Source: Gammaproteobacteria bacterium | Lineage (GTDB): Bacteria > Pseudomonadota > Gammaproteobacteria > GCA-001735895 | Length of the DNA: 8,962 bases | NCBI GenBank assembly: GCA_024763185.1 | Contig: JANTFY010000083.1 | Coordinates: 1-8,962 of the forward strand | Direction: 5' to 3' | Part shown: positions 1 through 5,752 of the stretch, in pieces | How the letters are laid out: each line of letters starts with the position of its first letter | How positions within the stretch are numbered: the first letter of the stretch is position 1 | The notes under the pieces: model-generated | Told to the model about the DNA's origin: nothing | What the model saw: the letters and a program-made list of their open reading frames with translations, nothing else | The model's database searches: none | Made by a program: the position numbers and the translations under genes

Positions 1-247
1 TTTCTGTGGGTATAGTTTCCACCTCAACCTGCGTTACTTCGGCATACTCAGGGCCGGTGTGTAACCACTCGACTAATTCATTGATCTGCTGTACTTCCCC
101 ACAGGCCAGTACTTCAACACGTCCATCAGAAAGGTTAGTGGCATGCCCGCTGATGTTTAACCGGTTAGCAGTACGTCGAGTGGAGTCTCGAAAAAAAACG
201 CCCTGAACCCTACCGCTTACAAATGCCCTGATACATTTTTTTACCAT
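1..247 (-). CDS. acyP: acylphosphatase, partial (C-terminus beyond left edge)
   Basis: Acylphosphatase hydrolyses the carboxyl-phosphate bond of acyl phosphates; it is a small (about 90 residues) soluble cytoplasmic enzyme. The first 82 residues are visible. They carry the family core GRVQGVFFR at residues 12-20, with the phosphate-binding loop and catalytic Arg20, and the downstream motif GHATNLSDG at 34-42 with the second catalytic residue, Asn38. The 18-residue Arg-Asn spacing equals that of characterised acylphosphatases (Arg23/Asn41). The start ATG at 247-245 is preceded by a purine-rich GGGGGA ribosome site, and the first residues fit the family start. It is divergent from the tRNA-Pro gene and about 47 bases from it. 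Metabolic role in this organism is unknown; the family often stands alone. Identification is secure, although the last 10 or so residues are not in the window. Confidence 0.93.
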   Translation of the reverse strand, partial: MVKKCIRAFVSGRVQGVFFRDSTRRTANRLNISGHATNLSDGRVEVLACGEVQQINELVEWLHTGPEYAEVTQVEVETIPTE

Positions 248-275
248 TGTTGATTCCCCCAGGTAAAATTTAGAA

Positions 276-281
276 TATAAT
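276..281 (+). promoter_or_regulatory. putative -10 element of tRNA-Pro
   Basis: A perfect TATAAT lies 13 bases before the mature tRNA 5' end, which would place transcription start about 7 bases upstream of the tRNA. No good -35 hexamer is at 17 bases; TTGATT at 250-255 has a 20-base spacer. The assignment is inference from position. Confidence 0.4.
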
Positions 282-294
282 TCAACATTATAGT

Positions 295-371
<77 letters not shown>

Positions 372-458
372 GTTTTATTAACACAAAGCCTTGCGAAGCG
401 GAGTGGTTCTGAAATTAAAACAACTTACAAGCGGTACGGCAGCCATGCAAGTCCGTGC

Positions 459-492
459 AAAAAAAACTGTAAAAACTTGAAAGTCTTCAAAG
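459..492 (-). terminator. weak candidate terminator for the hemerythrin-like gene
   Basis: Read on the minus strand, an AT-rich stem CTT(T)GAA/TTCAAG (one bulged T, loop GACT; plus-strand positions 476-492) is followed by a run of five T, then ACAG, then eight T (471-475 and 459-466). The shape is that of an intrinsic terminator about 70 bases past the stop codon. The stem is short and AT-rich, so efficiency is doubtful. Confidence 0.35.
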
Positions 493-564
493 CCTGATTA
501 GATAAACCTGGCTACCGGCCAGAACATGAGGATGTTCCAGCCAATATAAAACCGGGTATCAGGC
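492..564 (-). other. structured 3' end of hemerythrin-like mRNA
   Basis: GCCTGAT (492-498) and ATCAGGC (558-564) are complementary and clasp the region; the right arm overlaps the stop codon at 559-561. Inside lies a hairpin with arms 513-527 and 532-546 and loop 528-531. On the plus strand this has four A-C mismatches (515/544, 516/543, 520/539, 521/538). In minus-strand RNA all four are G-U pairs, giving 15 continuous pairs around a CCUC loop. The pattern therefore favours the transcript of the hemerythrin-like gene. It is not followed directly by a U tract, so it may protect the 3' end rather than terminate. Confidence 0.5.
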
Positions 565-1005
565 TACTTTTTGCATATCGCCACTGATTGAGCGGATCAG
601 GGGATATAAATGTTCTGTTTCATCCTGGATTCGATTCAAGACAATTTCAAACATTTCCTGCGTTTCTTCAATAAATTTGGGGTAGTTGGAAATGACCAGT
701 TGGTGTTTTCCCTGTTTACTCCATTTCCTCAGGTAGGTATTGAAAATACGTTTGATTTCCACGGAACCTGACATGAAATTTTCAGCGATTTCTTTTGCTG
801 AAGCATCGCCATTATTCAGGATGGCTGAAAAAATGGCTTTATCCTGGACTTCAAGGTGATGTTTGACATTTTCCACGTAATCAAAAAACAAATTACAGGT
901 GATTTCTGTATCACACATGCCACGATTCTCTATCAAATACAGAAATACATTTGAAAGTTCGGTGATTTTATGGATCTGCTCGTGCAGTTCCTGGTAGGTA
1001 ACCAT
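559..1005 (-). CDS. small hemerythrin-like (HHE domain) protein
   Basis: A soluble, mainly helical protein of 148 residues with no signal peptide or membrane segment. It resembles the bacterial hemerythrin-like (HHE cation-binding) family: His8 and His12 in the first helix, FFDYVENVKHHL at residues 40-51 in the second, and a last helix RIQDETEHLYPL at 125-136, a typical end for the family. Family members usually bind a non-haem diiron centre and sense, carry or detoxify O2, NO or oxidants. The second-helix ligand is not canonical: after His50 the usual HxxxE position holds Gln54, with Asp55 next to it, so metal binding is uncertain. The start at 1005 is supported by AGGAGAG 5-6 bases upstream. 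It is a single-gene unit, same strand as the rubrerythrin operon but separated by 407 bases. The fold call is from pattern recognition, not a profile search. Confidence 0.6.
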   Translation of the reverse strand: MVTYQELHEQIHKITELSNVFLYLIENRGMCDTEITCNLFFDYVENVKHHLEVQDKAIFSAILNNGDASAKEIAENFMSGSVEIKRIFNTYLRKWSKQGKHQLVISNYPKFIEETQEMFEIVLNRIQDETEHLYPLIRSISGDMQKVA

Positions 1006-1303
1006 ATGTTCTCTCCTGGAAATTATTTTCTACTTAGGTATGAGATCTTAATTCAGTGCAAGTGCTGATGTCTATAGAAAAAGTAAGGTTATTTTATTCA
1101 GGTTTATTCCGGTTGATAATAGTTATAAAAACAAACTAAAACGCTTACTTTTTAGATTATAAGTAGTTGTTGCTTTACTAATGAATGATCCAATCTAAGC
1201 CGTGTAATAATACAAAAGATGCTTAAATAGATATAAATTGCGGGAACTTATTATTTTGCTGGTTTTTTACTATTAATGAAATGAACTGGGTTTTATTTAT
1301 CAG
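1006..1303. other. AT-rich gap with no gene seen
   Basis: This is the larger part of the 407-base gap (1006-1412) between the hemerythrin-like gene and DUF3501. I found no open frame with a ribosome site and no RNA gene. It probably holds the promoter and leader of the hemerythrin-like gene on the minus strand; the remaining part (1304-1412) holds 3' structure of the DUF3501 operon. Confidence 0.6.
1156..1161 (-). promoter_or_regulatory. possible -10 element for the hemerythrin-like gene
   Basis: TATAAT on the minus strand, about 150 bases upstream of the start codon at 1005. The best -35 match is TTCATT (1180-1185, 18-base spacer), only three of six consensus bases. In such AT-rich DNA a chance match is likely. 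Confidence 0.22.
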
Positions 1304-1334
1304 CCAGGAGATCTCATTTTTCGCTACATGAGAA

Positions 1335-1372
1335 GCCTGGATATACACCCAAGCGATGGGCCATACCCAGGC
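1335..1372 (-). other. stable 3' hairpin of the rubrerythrin-FeS-DUF3501 transcript
   Basis: Forty bases past the DUF3501 stop codon, arms 1335-1345 and 1362-1372 pair over 11 positions. After a one-base bulge (1346), 1347-1351 pairs with 1357-1361 around a five-base loop (1352-1356). Three positions (1341/1366, 1345/1362, 1347/1361) are A-C mismatches on the plus strand but U-G pairs in minus-strand RNA, so the hairpin fits the operon's transcript. The sequence after it on the minus strand (TTCTCATG) is not a clear U tract. A 3' stabiliser or Rho-associated end is as likely as an intrinsic terminator. Confidence 0.5.
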
Positions 1373-1412
1373 ATCTTTGTTATTAATTATGCAATAGCCG
1401 TGTTTACGGACC

Positions 1413-2003
1413 TTAATCCAGATCGTTTAGCAGAGAAGAGCGTGTTTCACTGTCAGGTTCGAGCTGGTGAGTGTAAATGCTGTGCTCAACACCGATTGAC
1501 AAGGCGTTACCGTTTTTCAGGGCCTTTATCATCTCATCGTTGAGCTCAAAACGCATGAAGTGAACCGACGAAGTCTTGGTGTCGTTGCTTCTCTCAAGGT
1601 CTTCATTGGATATTGACCAGACTTTATCAAATCCGTCTACCTGAACCCAGACCAGGTCTTCGATACCAATCATCTTTTCCAGTTGAGCGGCGCGGACTTC
1701 AGGGTCGGCATATTCAATCATGAAGGTGGCCTTCCAGTTCTTGCCGTTCGGAATTAGGGGGTTATAGGCTTCCAGTTCTTCTTCTATGCCTTCAGCTTCA
1801 AAAACCTTTTCGATACGCAGCATTTCCTGTATCTGATACTGAATCGTCAGCCGGTCTTCGAAATAGAGGGTCGCATTTGGCCCTAGGCTGACCTTGCGGT
1901 GTTTTTTATGTGCCATCACCTGCTTGCGGTAATCGGCTCGCTTGGCCGCGTATTCTTCCAGTGACCACAGGTCCTGACGGGATAAAAGATGTGTATCTGT
2001 CAT
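1413..2003 (-). CDS. DUF3501 family protein
   Basis: A cytoplasmic protein of 196 residues matching the DUF3501 family along its length. The conserved stretches are LSRQDLWSLEEYAAKR near the start, HKKHRKVSLGPNATLYFED at about 33-51, the strongly conserved QIQEMLRIEKVF at about 58-69, EAYNPLIPNGKNWKATFMIEY at about 78-98, and SSVHFMRFEL in the C-terminal part. No known catalytic motif or cysteine cluster is visible; its biochemical role is not established. It is the last gene of a three-gene unit, 23 bases after the iron-sulfur oxidoreductase stop, with AAAGG about 10 bases before the ATG. From memory, DUF3501 genes recur beside rubrerythrin and GlpC/HdrD-like genes in proteobacteria, so a function tied to that redox pair is inferred. 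Confidence 0.88.
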   Translation of the reverse strand: MTDTHLLSRQDLWSLEEYAAKRADYRKQVMAHKKHRKVSLGPNATLYFEDRLTIQYQIQEMLRIEKVFEAEGIEEELEAYNPLIPNGKNWKATFMIEYADPEVRAAQLEKMIGIEDLVWVQVDGFDKVWSISNEDLERSNDTKTSSVHFMRFELNDEMIKALKNGNALSIGVEHSIYTHQLEPDSETRSSLLNDLD

Positions 2004-2026
2004 TTTGAGTTAACCTTTACTATGAA

Positions 2027-3352
2027 CTAAAGACCGTAAGCCTGTCTGACTACAGTGATGGGATGGATCGAATCGGTGCCGTCGTCCAGCCCCATGGAAA
2101 TATGATGTCCGGCCATCGGGCAATCGCTGGTGTAAACATCCGGTTCGGCTTTTTTCACCCTGTTGACAACAGGGCGGCAGATTTTCATGGCCGTGTCATG
2201 GAATTCCTTTTTAAAGGTATAGGTTCCATCATGACCCGAACAACGCTCAATAACGTCGATTTCAGTGCCCTCGATCAGGGCCAGAAATTCCTTGGTTTTC
2301 ATACCAATGCGTTGTACGCGCTGGTGACAGGCGACATGGTAGCTGACCTTGCCGACCGGGTTTTTGAAGTCGGTTTTCAGCAGTCCGGCCTTGTGGCGCA
2401 GCATCAGGTATTCAAAGGGGTCGAACATGGCCTGTTGTACCCTGGCGACCTGTTCTTCGTCCGGGTACATAAGCGGTAGTTCCTGTTTGAATTGCAGGGT
2501 GCAGGAAGGTATCGGCGAAATAATATCCCAACCTTCATCAACCAGCCGGGCCATCAGCGGGATGTTGTGGTTTTTCAATTGTTCAACCGCATCGAGATCG
2601 CCCAGTTCGAGCTTGGGCATGCCGCAACATTGGGTATTGGCGATCACCTGGATGGCGATACCGTTATGTTCAAACACCTTAAGCAGGTCTTCACCCAGGT
2701 GTGGTTCGTTGTATTCACCATAGCAGGTGCCGAATATGGCAACCTTGCCGGTTGTGGTTTCGGTGCTCTGAATATTGGTGCTATCCGGTTGATGTCCGCG
2801 TGTACGTTTTGACAGGGTATTGCTGTGGTATTCAGGCAAACGAGCCTTGCTATGGATGCCGAGGCTGTCTTCAAGCAGGGCGCGTGTATGTTGATTCTTA
2901 TTTACGGCATTCACGACATTGACAACAATCGGAATGCTGGCGAGTTTACCGATCTTGTCAGTTGAGGTGATCAGCTTGTCACGTTTTTTGACCTGGCCTT
3001 TTTTGAAGGCAATGGCCTTGGCGCGTAACATCAGGTGTGGGAAATCCACATTCCATTCATGAGGAGGTACATACGGGCATTTGGTCAGGTAACACAGGTC
3101 GCACAGATAGCAGTGCTCGACGACTTTCCAGTAGTCTTCTTTGGCCACACCATCGACTTCCATGGTATCGGATTCATCGACCAGGTCGAACAGCGTGGGG
3201 AAGGAGTTACACAAACTGACACAACGACGACAGCCATGGCAGATGTCGTAAACGCGCTCCAGTTCTTCGAAGCATTTTTCTTCGTTATAGAAATCGGGAT
3301 CGTTTTGACCGAGCGGGTGTCTGGTGGGGGCTTCTAAACTGCCTTCGCGCAT
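2027..3352 (-). CDS. GlpC/HdrD-like (Fe-S) oxidoreductase with two CCG-type domains
   Basis: A 441-residue soluble electron-transfer protein. The N-terminal half has two ferredoxin-type cysteine sets: C38-x2-C41-x2-C44-x3-C48 and C81-x2-C84-x2-C87-x4-C92-P, consistent with two [4Fe-4S] clusters. The C-terminal half has two CCG-type (heterodisulfide reductase) domains. The first carries C210, the CCG motif at 242-244 and C284. The second carries C342, CSG at 371-373 in place of CCG, and C411. The first domain ends IPSC rather than CxxC, so one family cysteine is absent there. GlpC passes electrons from glycerol-3-phosphate dehydrogenase and HdrD reduces heterodisulfides; neither partner gene is present, so a role as electron donor to the upstream rubrerythrin-like protein is inferred. 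GAGG lies about 8 bases before the start. The gap to the upstream gene is 77 bases and contains an 11-bp hairpin. Confidence 0.88.
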   Translation of the reverse strand: MREGSLEAPTRHPLGQNDPDFYNEEKCFEELERVYDICHGCRRCVSLCNSFPTLFDLVDESDTMEVDGVAKEDYWKVVEHCYLCDLCYLTKCPYVPPHEWNVDFPHLMLRAKAIAFKKGQVKKRDKLITSTDKIGKLASIPIVVNVVNAVNKNQHTRALLEDSLGIHSKARLPEYHSNTLSKRTRGHQPDSTNIQSTETTTGKVAIFGTCYGEYNEPHLGEDLLKVFEHNGIAIQVIANTQCCGMPKLELGDLDAVEQLKNHNIPLMARLVDEGWDIISPIPSCTLQFKQELPLMYPDEEQVARVQQAMFDPFEYLMLRHKAGLLKTDFKNPVGKVSYHVACHQRVQRIGMKTKEFLALIEGTEIDVIERCSGHDGTYTFKKEFHDTAMKICRPVVNRVKKAEPDVYTSDCPMAGHHISMGLDDGTDSIHPITVVRQAYGL

Positions 3353-3381
3353 GATTTATCCTCAAGATTTTTTATTTTATG

Positions 3382-3409
3382 CCGCCACAGATACAGGGAT
3401 CTGTGGCGG
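3382..3409 (-). other. intercistronic hairpin between rubrerythrin and Fe-S genes
   Basis: A perfect 11-bp inverted repeat, CCGCCACAGAT (3382-3392) and ATCTGTGGCGG (3399-3409), with a six-base loop. In the operon's reading direction it sits after the rubrerythrin stop and before the iron-sulfur ribosome site, and is followed by an A-rich, not U-rich, stretch. It therefore looks like a partial attenuator, processing site or RNA stabiliser that could keep rubrerythrin mRNA in excess. Confidence 0.6.
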
Positions 3410-3429
3410 ACTTGTGAAATAATCAGGGA

Positions 3430-3846
3430 TTATTCCATGCCATCCAGAGCTTTCTGGAAACGATTGGCATGAGAACGTTCTGCCTTGGCCAGAGTTTCGA
3501 ACCAGTCAGCAATTTCATCAAAACCTTCGTCACGGGCTGTTTTAGCCATGCCAGGGTACATGTCGGTGTATTCGTGAGTTTCACCGGCAATTGCAGCTTT
3601 CAGATTATCTTCAGTGCTACCGATAGGCAGGCCAGTGGCTGGATCGCCCACTTCTTCCAGGTATTCAAGGTGTCCGTGTGCGTGGCCAGTTTCGCCTTCA
3701 GCGGTTGAACGGAAAACAGCCGACACATCGTTGTAACCTTCAACATCCGCTTTAGCGGCGAAGTACAGATAACGACGGTTTGCTTGAGATTCTCCAGCAA
3801 AAGCTTCTTTCAGGCTTTGCTCAGTTTGTGATCCTTTAAGGGACAT
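3430..3846 (-). CDS. rubrerythrin-type diiron protein without rubredoxin domain
   Basis: A 138-residue four-helix ferritin-like protein. The diiron ligands follow the rubrerythrin pattern: Glu19 in AFAGESQANRRY; Glu52 with His55 (ExxH) in helix 2; Glu89/Glu92 in AIAGETHEYTDMYP, the swinging-ligand region; and Glu123 with His126 (AERSH) in helix 4. Classical rubrerythrins (about 190 residues) add a C-terminal rubredoxin with two CxxC pairs; this protein has no cysteine and stops after the helical domain. The family reduces H2O2 to water, or acts as a diiron oxidase. With no built-in rubredoxin, electrons must come from elsewhere, probably from the iron-sulfur protein encoded next. The start at 3846 is chosen because GGAGG lies four bases upstream and the family N-terminus begins there; the longer frame to 3975 is upstream DNA. 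First gene of the three-gene unit. Confidence 0.92.
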   Translation of the reverse strand: MSLKGSQTEQSLKEAFAGESQANRRYLYFAAKADVEGYNDVSAVFRSTAEGETGHAHGHLEYLEEVGDPATGLPIGSTEDNLKAAIAGETHEYTDMYPGMAKTARDEGFDEIADWFETLAKAERSHANRFQKALDGME

Positions 3847-3850
3847 AATG

Positions 3851-3855
3851 CCTCC
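3851..3855 (-). promoter_or_regulatory. ribosome binding site fixing the rubrerythrin start
   Basis: GGAGG on the minus strand, four bases before the ATG at 3846-3844. It decides against the in-frame ATG at 3975, which would add 43 residues with no resemblance to rubrerythrins. Confidence 0.8.
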
Positions 3856-3873
3856 AGTTAGATTGTTAAAAAT

Positions 3874-3901
3874 TAAATGATCATTTAGTGCTTTTAAGCA
3901 C
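3874..3901. promoter_or_regulatory. two abutting dyads upstream of rubrerythrin
   Basis: TAAATGATCATTTA (3874-3887) is a perfect 14-base palindrome. Directly next to it GTGCTT-TT-AAGCAC (3888-3901) is a second inverted repeat. They lie 28 to 55 bases upstream of the rubrerythrin start, where an operator or leader hairpin would be expected. The AT-rich palindrome loosely recalls Fur-family sites, but I cannot assign a regulator. Confidence 0.4.
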
Positions 3902-3986
3902 CGGCATAGTCTAACAACTGTGGGTTGAATGTGTATTTGTAATTTACAATTCGCATGATAAAAATATTCAATCAATTACAACTTAC

Positions 3987-3999
3987 TGATTAATAATCA
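3987..3999. promoter_or_regulatory. AT-rich dyad in the divergent promoter region
   Basis: TGATTAATAATCA has inverted arms TGATT/AATCA around AAT. It lies mid-way between the divergent rubrerythrin and TPP-enzyme genes (about 140 and 100 bases from the start codons). It could be a Fur-like or other operator shared by both, or chance in AT-rich DNA. Confidence 0.25.
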
Positions 4000-4038
4000 T
4001 TTCACCGTCATTTGTGCTATTAACACTAGTCACAAGGA

Positions 4039-4058
4039 ACTTTTTCACACGAAAAAGT
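4039..4058 (+). promoter_or_regulatory. 8-bp hairpin/dyad in the leader of the TPP enzyme gene
   Basis: ACTTTTTC (4039-4046) and GAAAAAGT (4051-4058) are perfectly complementary around ACAC, ending 39 bases before the ATG at 4098. It could be an operator or an mRNA leader hairpin. No T tract follows, so it is not a terminator. Confidence 0.4.
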
Positions 4059-4097
4059 ACAGAACCATAAAAAACTACAATCACACTAGGTGCCCCC

Positions 4098-5735
4098 ATG
4101 AAAGCCAGCGATCTGTTTGTCAAATGTCTTGAGAATGAAGGAGTCGAGTATATTTTTGGAATACCCGGTGAGGAGAATCTGGATGTCATGGATTCACTCA
4201 TTGCTTCGGATATTCAGTTTATAACCACGCGCCACGAACAGGGAGCCGCTTTCATGGCCGATGTGTATGGACGATTGACCGGCAAAGCCGGGGTGTGCCT
4301 GGGAACACTGGGGCCCGGAGCCACCAACCTGGTCACGGGTTTTGCTGATGCCAACATGGACCGGGCGCCCATTATTGGTATTGCCGGACAGGGCGCCACC
4401 ACGCGTATGCACAAGGAAAGCCATCAGGTGCTTGACTTGGTTAATCTGTTCGCGCCCATTTCCAAATACTCGGTACAGATCAAGGAACCTGAAATTGTAC
4501 CGGAGATTGTACGCAAGGCGTTTAAGGCCGCCCAGGCTGAAAAACCGGGGGGCAGTTTTATTGATGTTCCGGAAAACATCGCGCACATGGAGTTAGCAGA
4601 AGACAAGCAACCCCTAAAAGTTCAGAGCGCTACCTGGCCGGTACCGCCGCAGGAAAAAATTCAACAAGCTGCCGAGGTTATTAATCAGGCCGAATTTCCG
4701 CTGGTGATGGCGGGCAATGGCGTGATCCGTGCAAAGGCCAGCGATAATCTGGTTGAATTTGCTGAAAAACTGAACCTGCCCGTGGCAACCACTTTCATGG
4801 CCAAGGGCTCGATTCCTTTCAGCCACGATCTGTGCCTGGGCACGGTGGGATTACAGGCCAAGGATTATGTCGCCTGCGGTTTTGACCGTGCCGATGTGAT
4901 TCTCTGTATCGGCTATGACATGGTCGAATACCACCCCCACCTGTGGCATCAGGGCAAGGACAAAAAAATAATACATATCGACATGAACCCGGCCGAGGTG
5001 GATGAACATTATATTGTTGAATGCGGTGTGATCGGTGATATCGGCGCAGCGCTGAAAGCCATTGCCAGCGAGACAAGAAGGGTTAACGATCATGCGCATG
5101 GCAACCTGCGTAAAACCATCGTTGAGGAGTTGTCCGCACATGCCAATGATGATGCGTTTCCCTTGAAACCGCAGCGCATCATCTGGGATTTACGCCAGGC
5201 GCTGAATCACGGGGATATTGTGATTTCCGATGTGGGCGCGCATAAAATGTGGATGGCGCGCATGTACCAGGCTGAAAAGCCCAATACCTGTATTATCTCC
5301 AATGGTTTTGCCTCCATGGGTATAGGTGTACCCGGAGCCATTGCGGCCAAAATGGCCTACCCGGACAGAACAGCACTGACCGTTACCGGGGACGCCGGAT
5401 TCATGATGAATTCTCAAGAGATTGAAACCGCTTTGCGCTATGGCATTCCCATCATCATCCTGATCTGGACAGACAGCGAATACGGCCTGATCAAATGGCA
5501 CCAGTTACGCCGTTTTGGACGCGATACCAACATCAGTTTTACCAACCCGGATTTCGTCAAGTATGCCGAGAGCTTCGGTGCAAAAGGGTATAGAATAAAA
5601 CAGGCATCAGACTTAATACCCACCATAAAACAGGCTGTACAAGATAATACAGTGGTCATCATTGATTGCCCGGTAGATTACAGCGAGAACATGAAACTGA
5701 CCGAGAAACTGGGTAACCTGGTCTGCCCGATTTAA
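4098..5735 (+). CDS. acetolactate synthase-like TPP enzyme, catabolic (FAD-independent) type
   Basis: A 545-residue thiamine-diphosphate enzyme with the usual N-terminal pyrimidine-binding, central and C-terminal pyrophosphate-binding domains. Catalytic Glu47 is in RHEQGAAFMAD. The Mg-TPP motif begins at G431-D432 (GDAGFMMN) and ends with Asp459 in IWTDSEYG, where biosynthetic enzymes have Asn-Asn. The central IGYDMVEYHPHLW (residues 271-283) matches the GYDPIEYxP stretch of AlsS/BudB, and I see no RFDDR-type FAD motif; both point to the catabolic, FAD-free branch. AlsS/BudB condense two pyruvates to acetolactate and CO2. No regulatory small subunit (ilvN) or acetolactate decarboxylase gene is adjacent. 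The next gene, 17 bases on, is an aldehyde dehydrogenase, so another 2-oxoacid carboligase or decarboxylase activity is possible. AGGTG sits about 6 bases before the start. Confidence 0.82.
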   Translation: MKASDLFVKCLENEGVEYIFGIPGEENLDVMDSLIASDIQFITTRHEQGAAFMADVYGRLTGKAGVCLGTLGPGATNLVTGFADANMDRAPIIGIAGQGATTRMHKESHQVLDLVNLFAPISKYSVQIKEPEIVPEIVRKAFKAAQAEKPGGSFIDVPENIAHMELAEDKQPLKVQSATWPVPPQEKIQQAAEVINQAEFPLVMAGNGVIRAKASDNLVEFAEKLNLPVATTFMAKGSIPFSHDLCLGTVGLQAKDYVACGFDRADVILCIGYDMVEYHPHLWHQGKDKKIIHIDMNPAEVDEHYIVECGVIGDIGAALKAIASETRRVNDHAHGNLRKTIVEELSAHANDDAFPLKPQRIIWDLRQALNHGDIVISDVGAHKMWMARMYQAEKPNTCIISNGFASMGIGVPGAIAAKMAYPDRTALTVTGDAGFMMNSQEIETALRYGIPIIILIWTDSEYGLIKWHQLRRFGRDTNISFTNPDFVKYAESFGAKGYRIKQASDLIPTIKQAVQDNTVVIIDCPVDYSENMKLTEKLGNLVCPI

Positions 5736-5740
5736 CCGCA

Positions 5741-5746
5741 AGGAGG
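5741..5746 (+). promoter_or_regulatory. strong ribosome binding site of the aldehyde dehydrogenase gene
   Basis: AGGAGG six bases before the ATG at 5753 and within the 17-base gap after the TPP-enzyme stop; a near-ideal site that supports the start and suggests efficient translation of the second gene of the pair. Confidence 0.8.
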
Positions 5747-5752
5747 TTTGGC

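Noticed and set aside
6..206. Plus-strand frame of 66 residues at the left edge
   Set aside because: It is antisense to the acylphosphatase, whose catalytic Arg and Asn motifs are clear.
1328..1543. Plus-strand frame of 71 residues at the 3' end of DUF3501
   Set aside because: It is antisense to a well-supported DUF3501 gene, has no ribosome site, and its start lies in the 3' hairpin region.
2063..2479. Plus-strand frame of 138 residues opposite the Fe-S oxidoreductase gene
   Set aside because: It is a shadow frame; the minus-strand gene has complete cysteine motifs, whereas this translation shows no recognisable domain or ribosome site.
3847..3975. Upstream extension of the rubrerythrin frame to an ATG at 3975 (181 residues)
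   Set aside because: The added 43 residues do not resemble rubrerythrin and lie in AT-rich promoter DNA with dyads; the internal ATG at 3846 has GGAGG four bases upstream.
4098..5735. Biosynthetic IlvB (branched-chain amino acid) assignment
   Set aside because: No ilvN or ilvC is adjacent, no FAD-type RFDDR motif is present, and the central and Mg-motif sequences match the AlsS/BudB type better.
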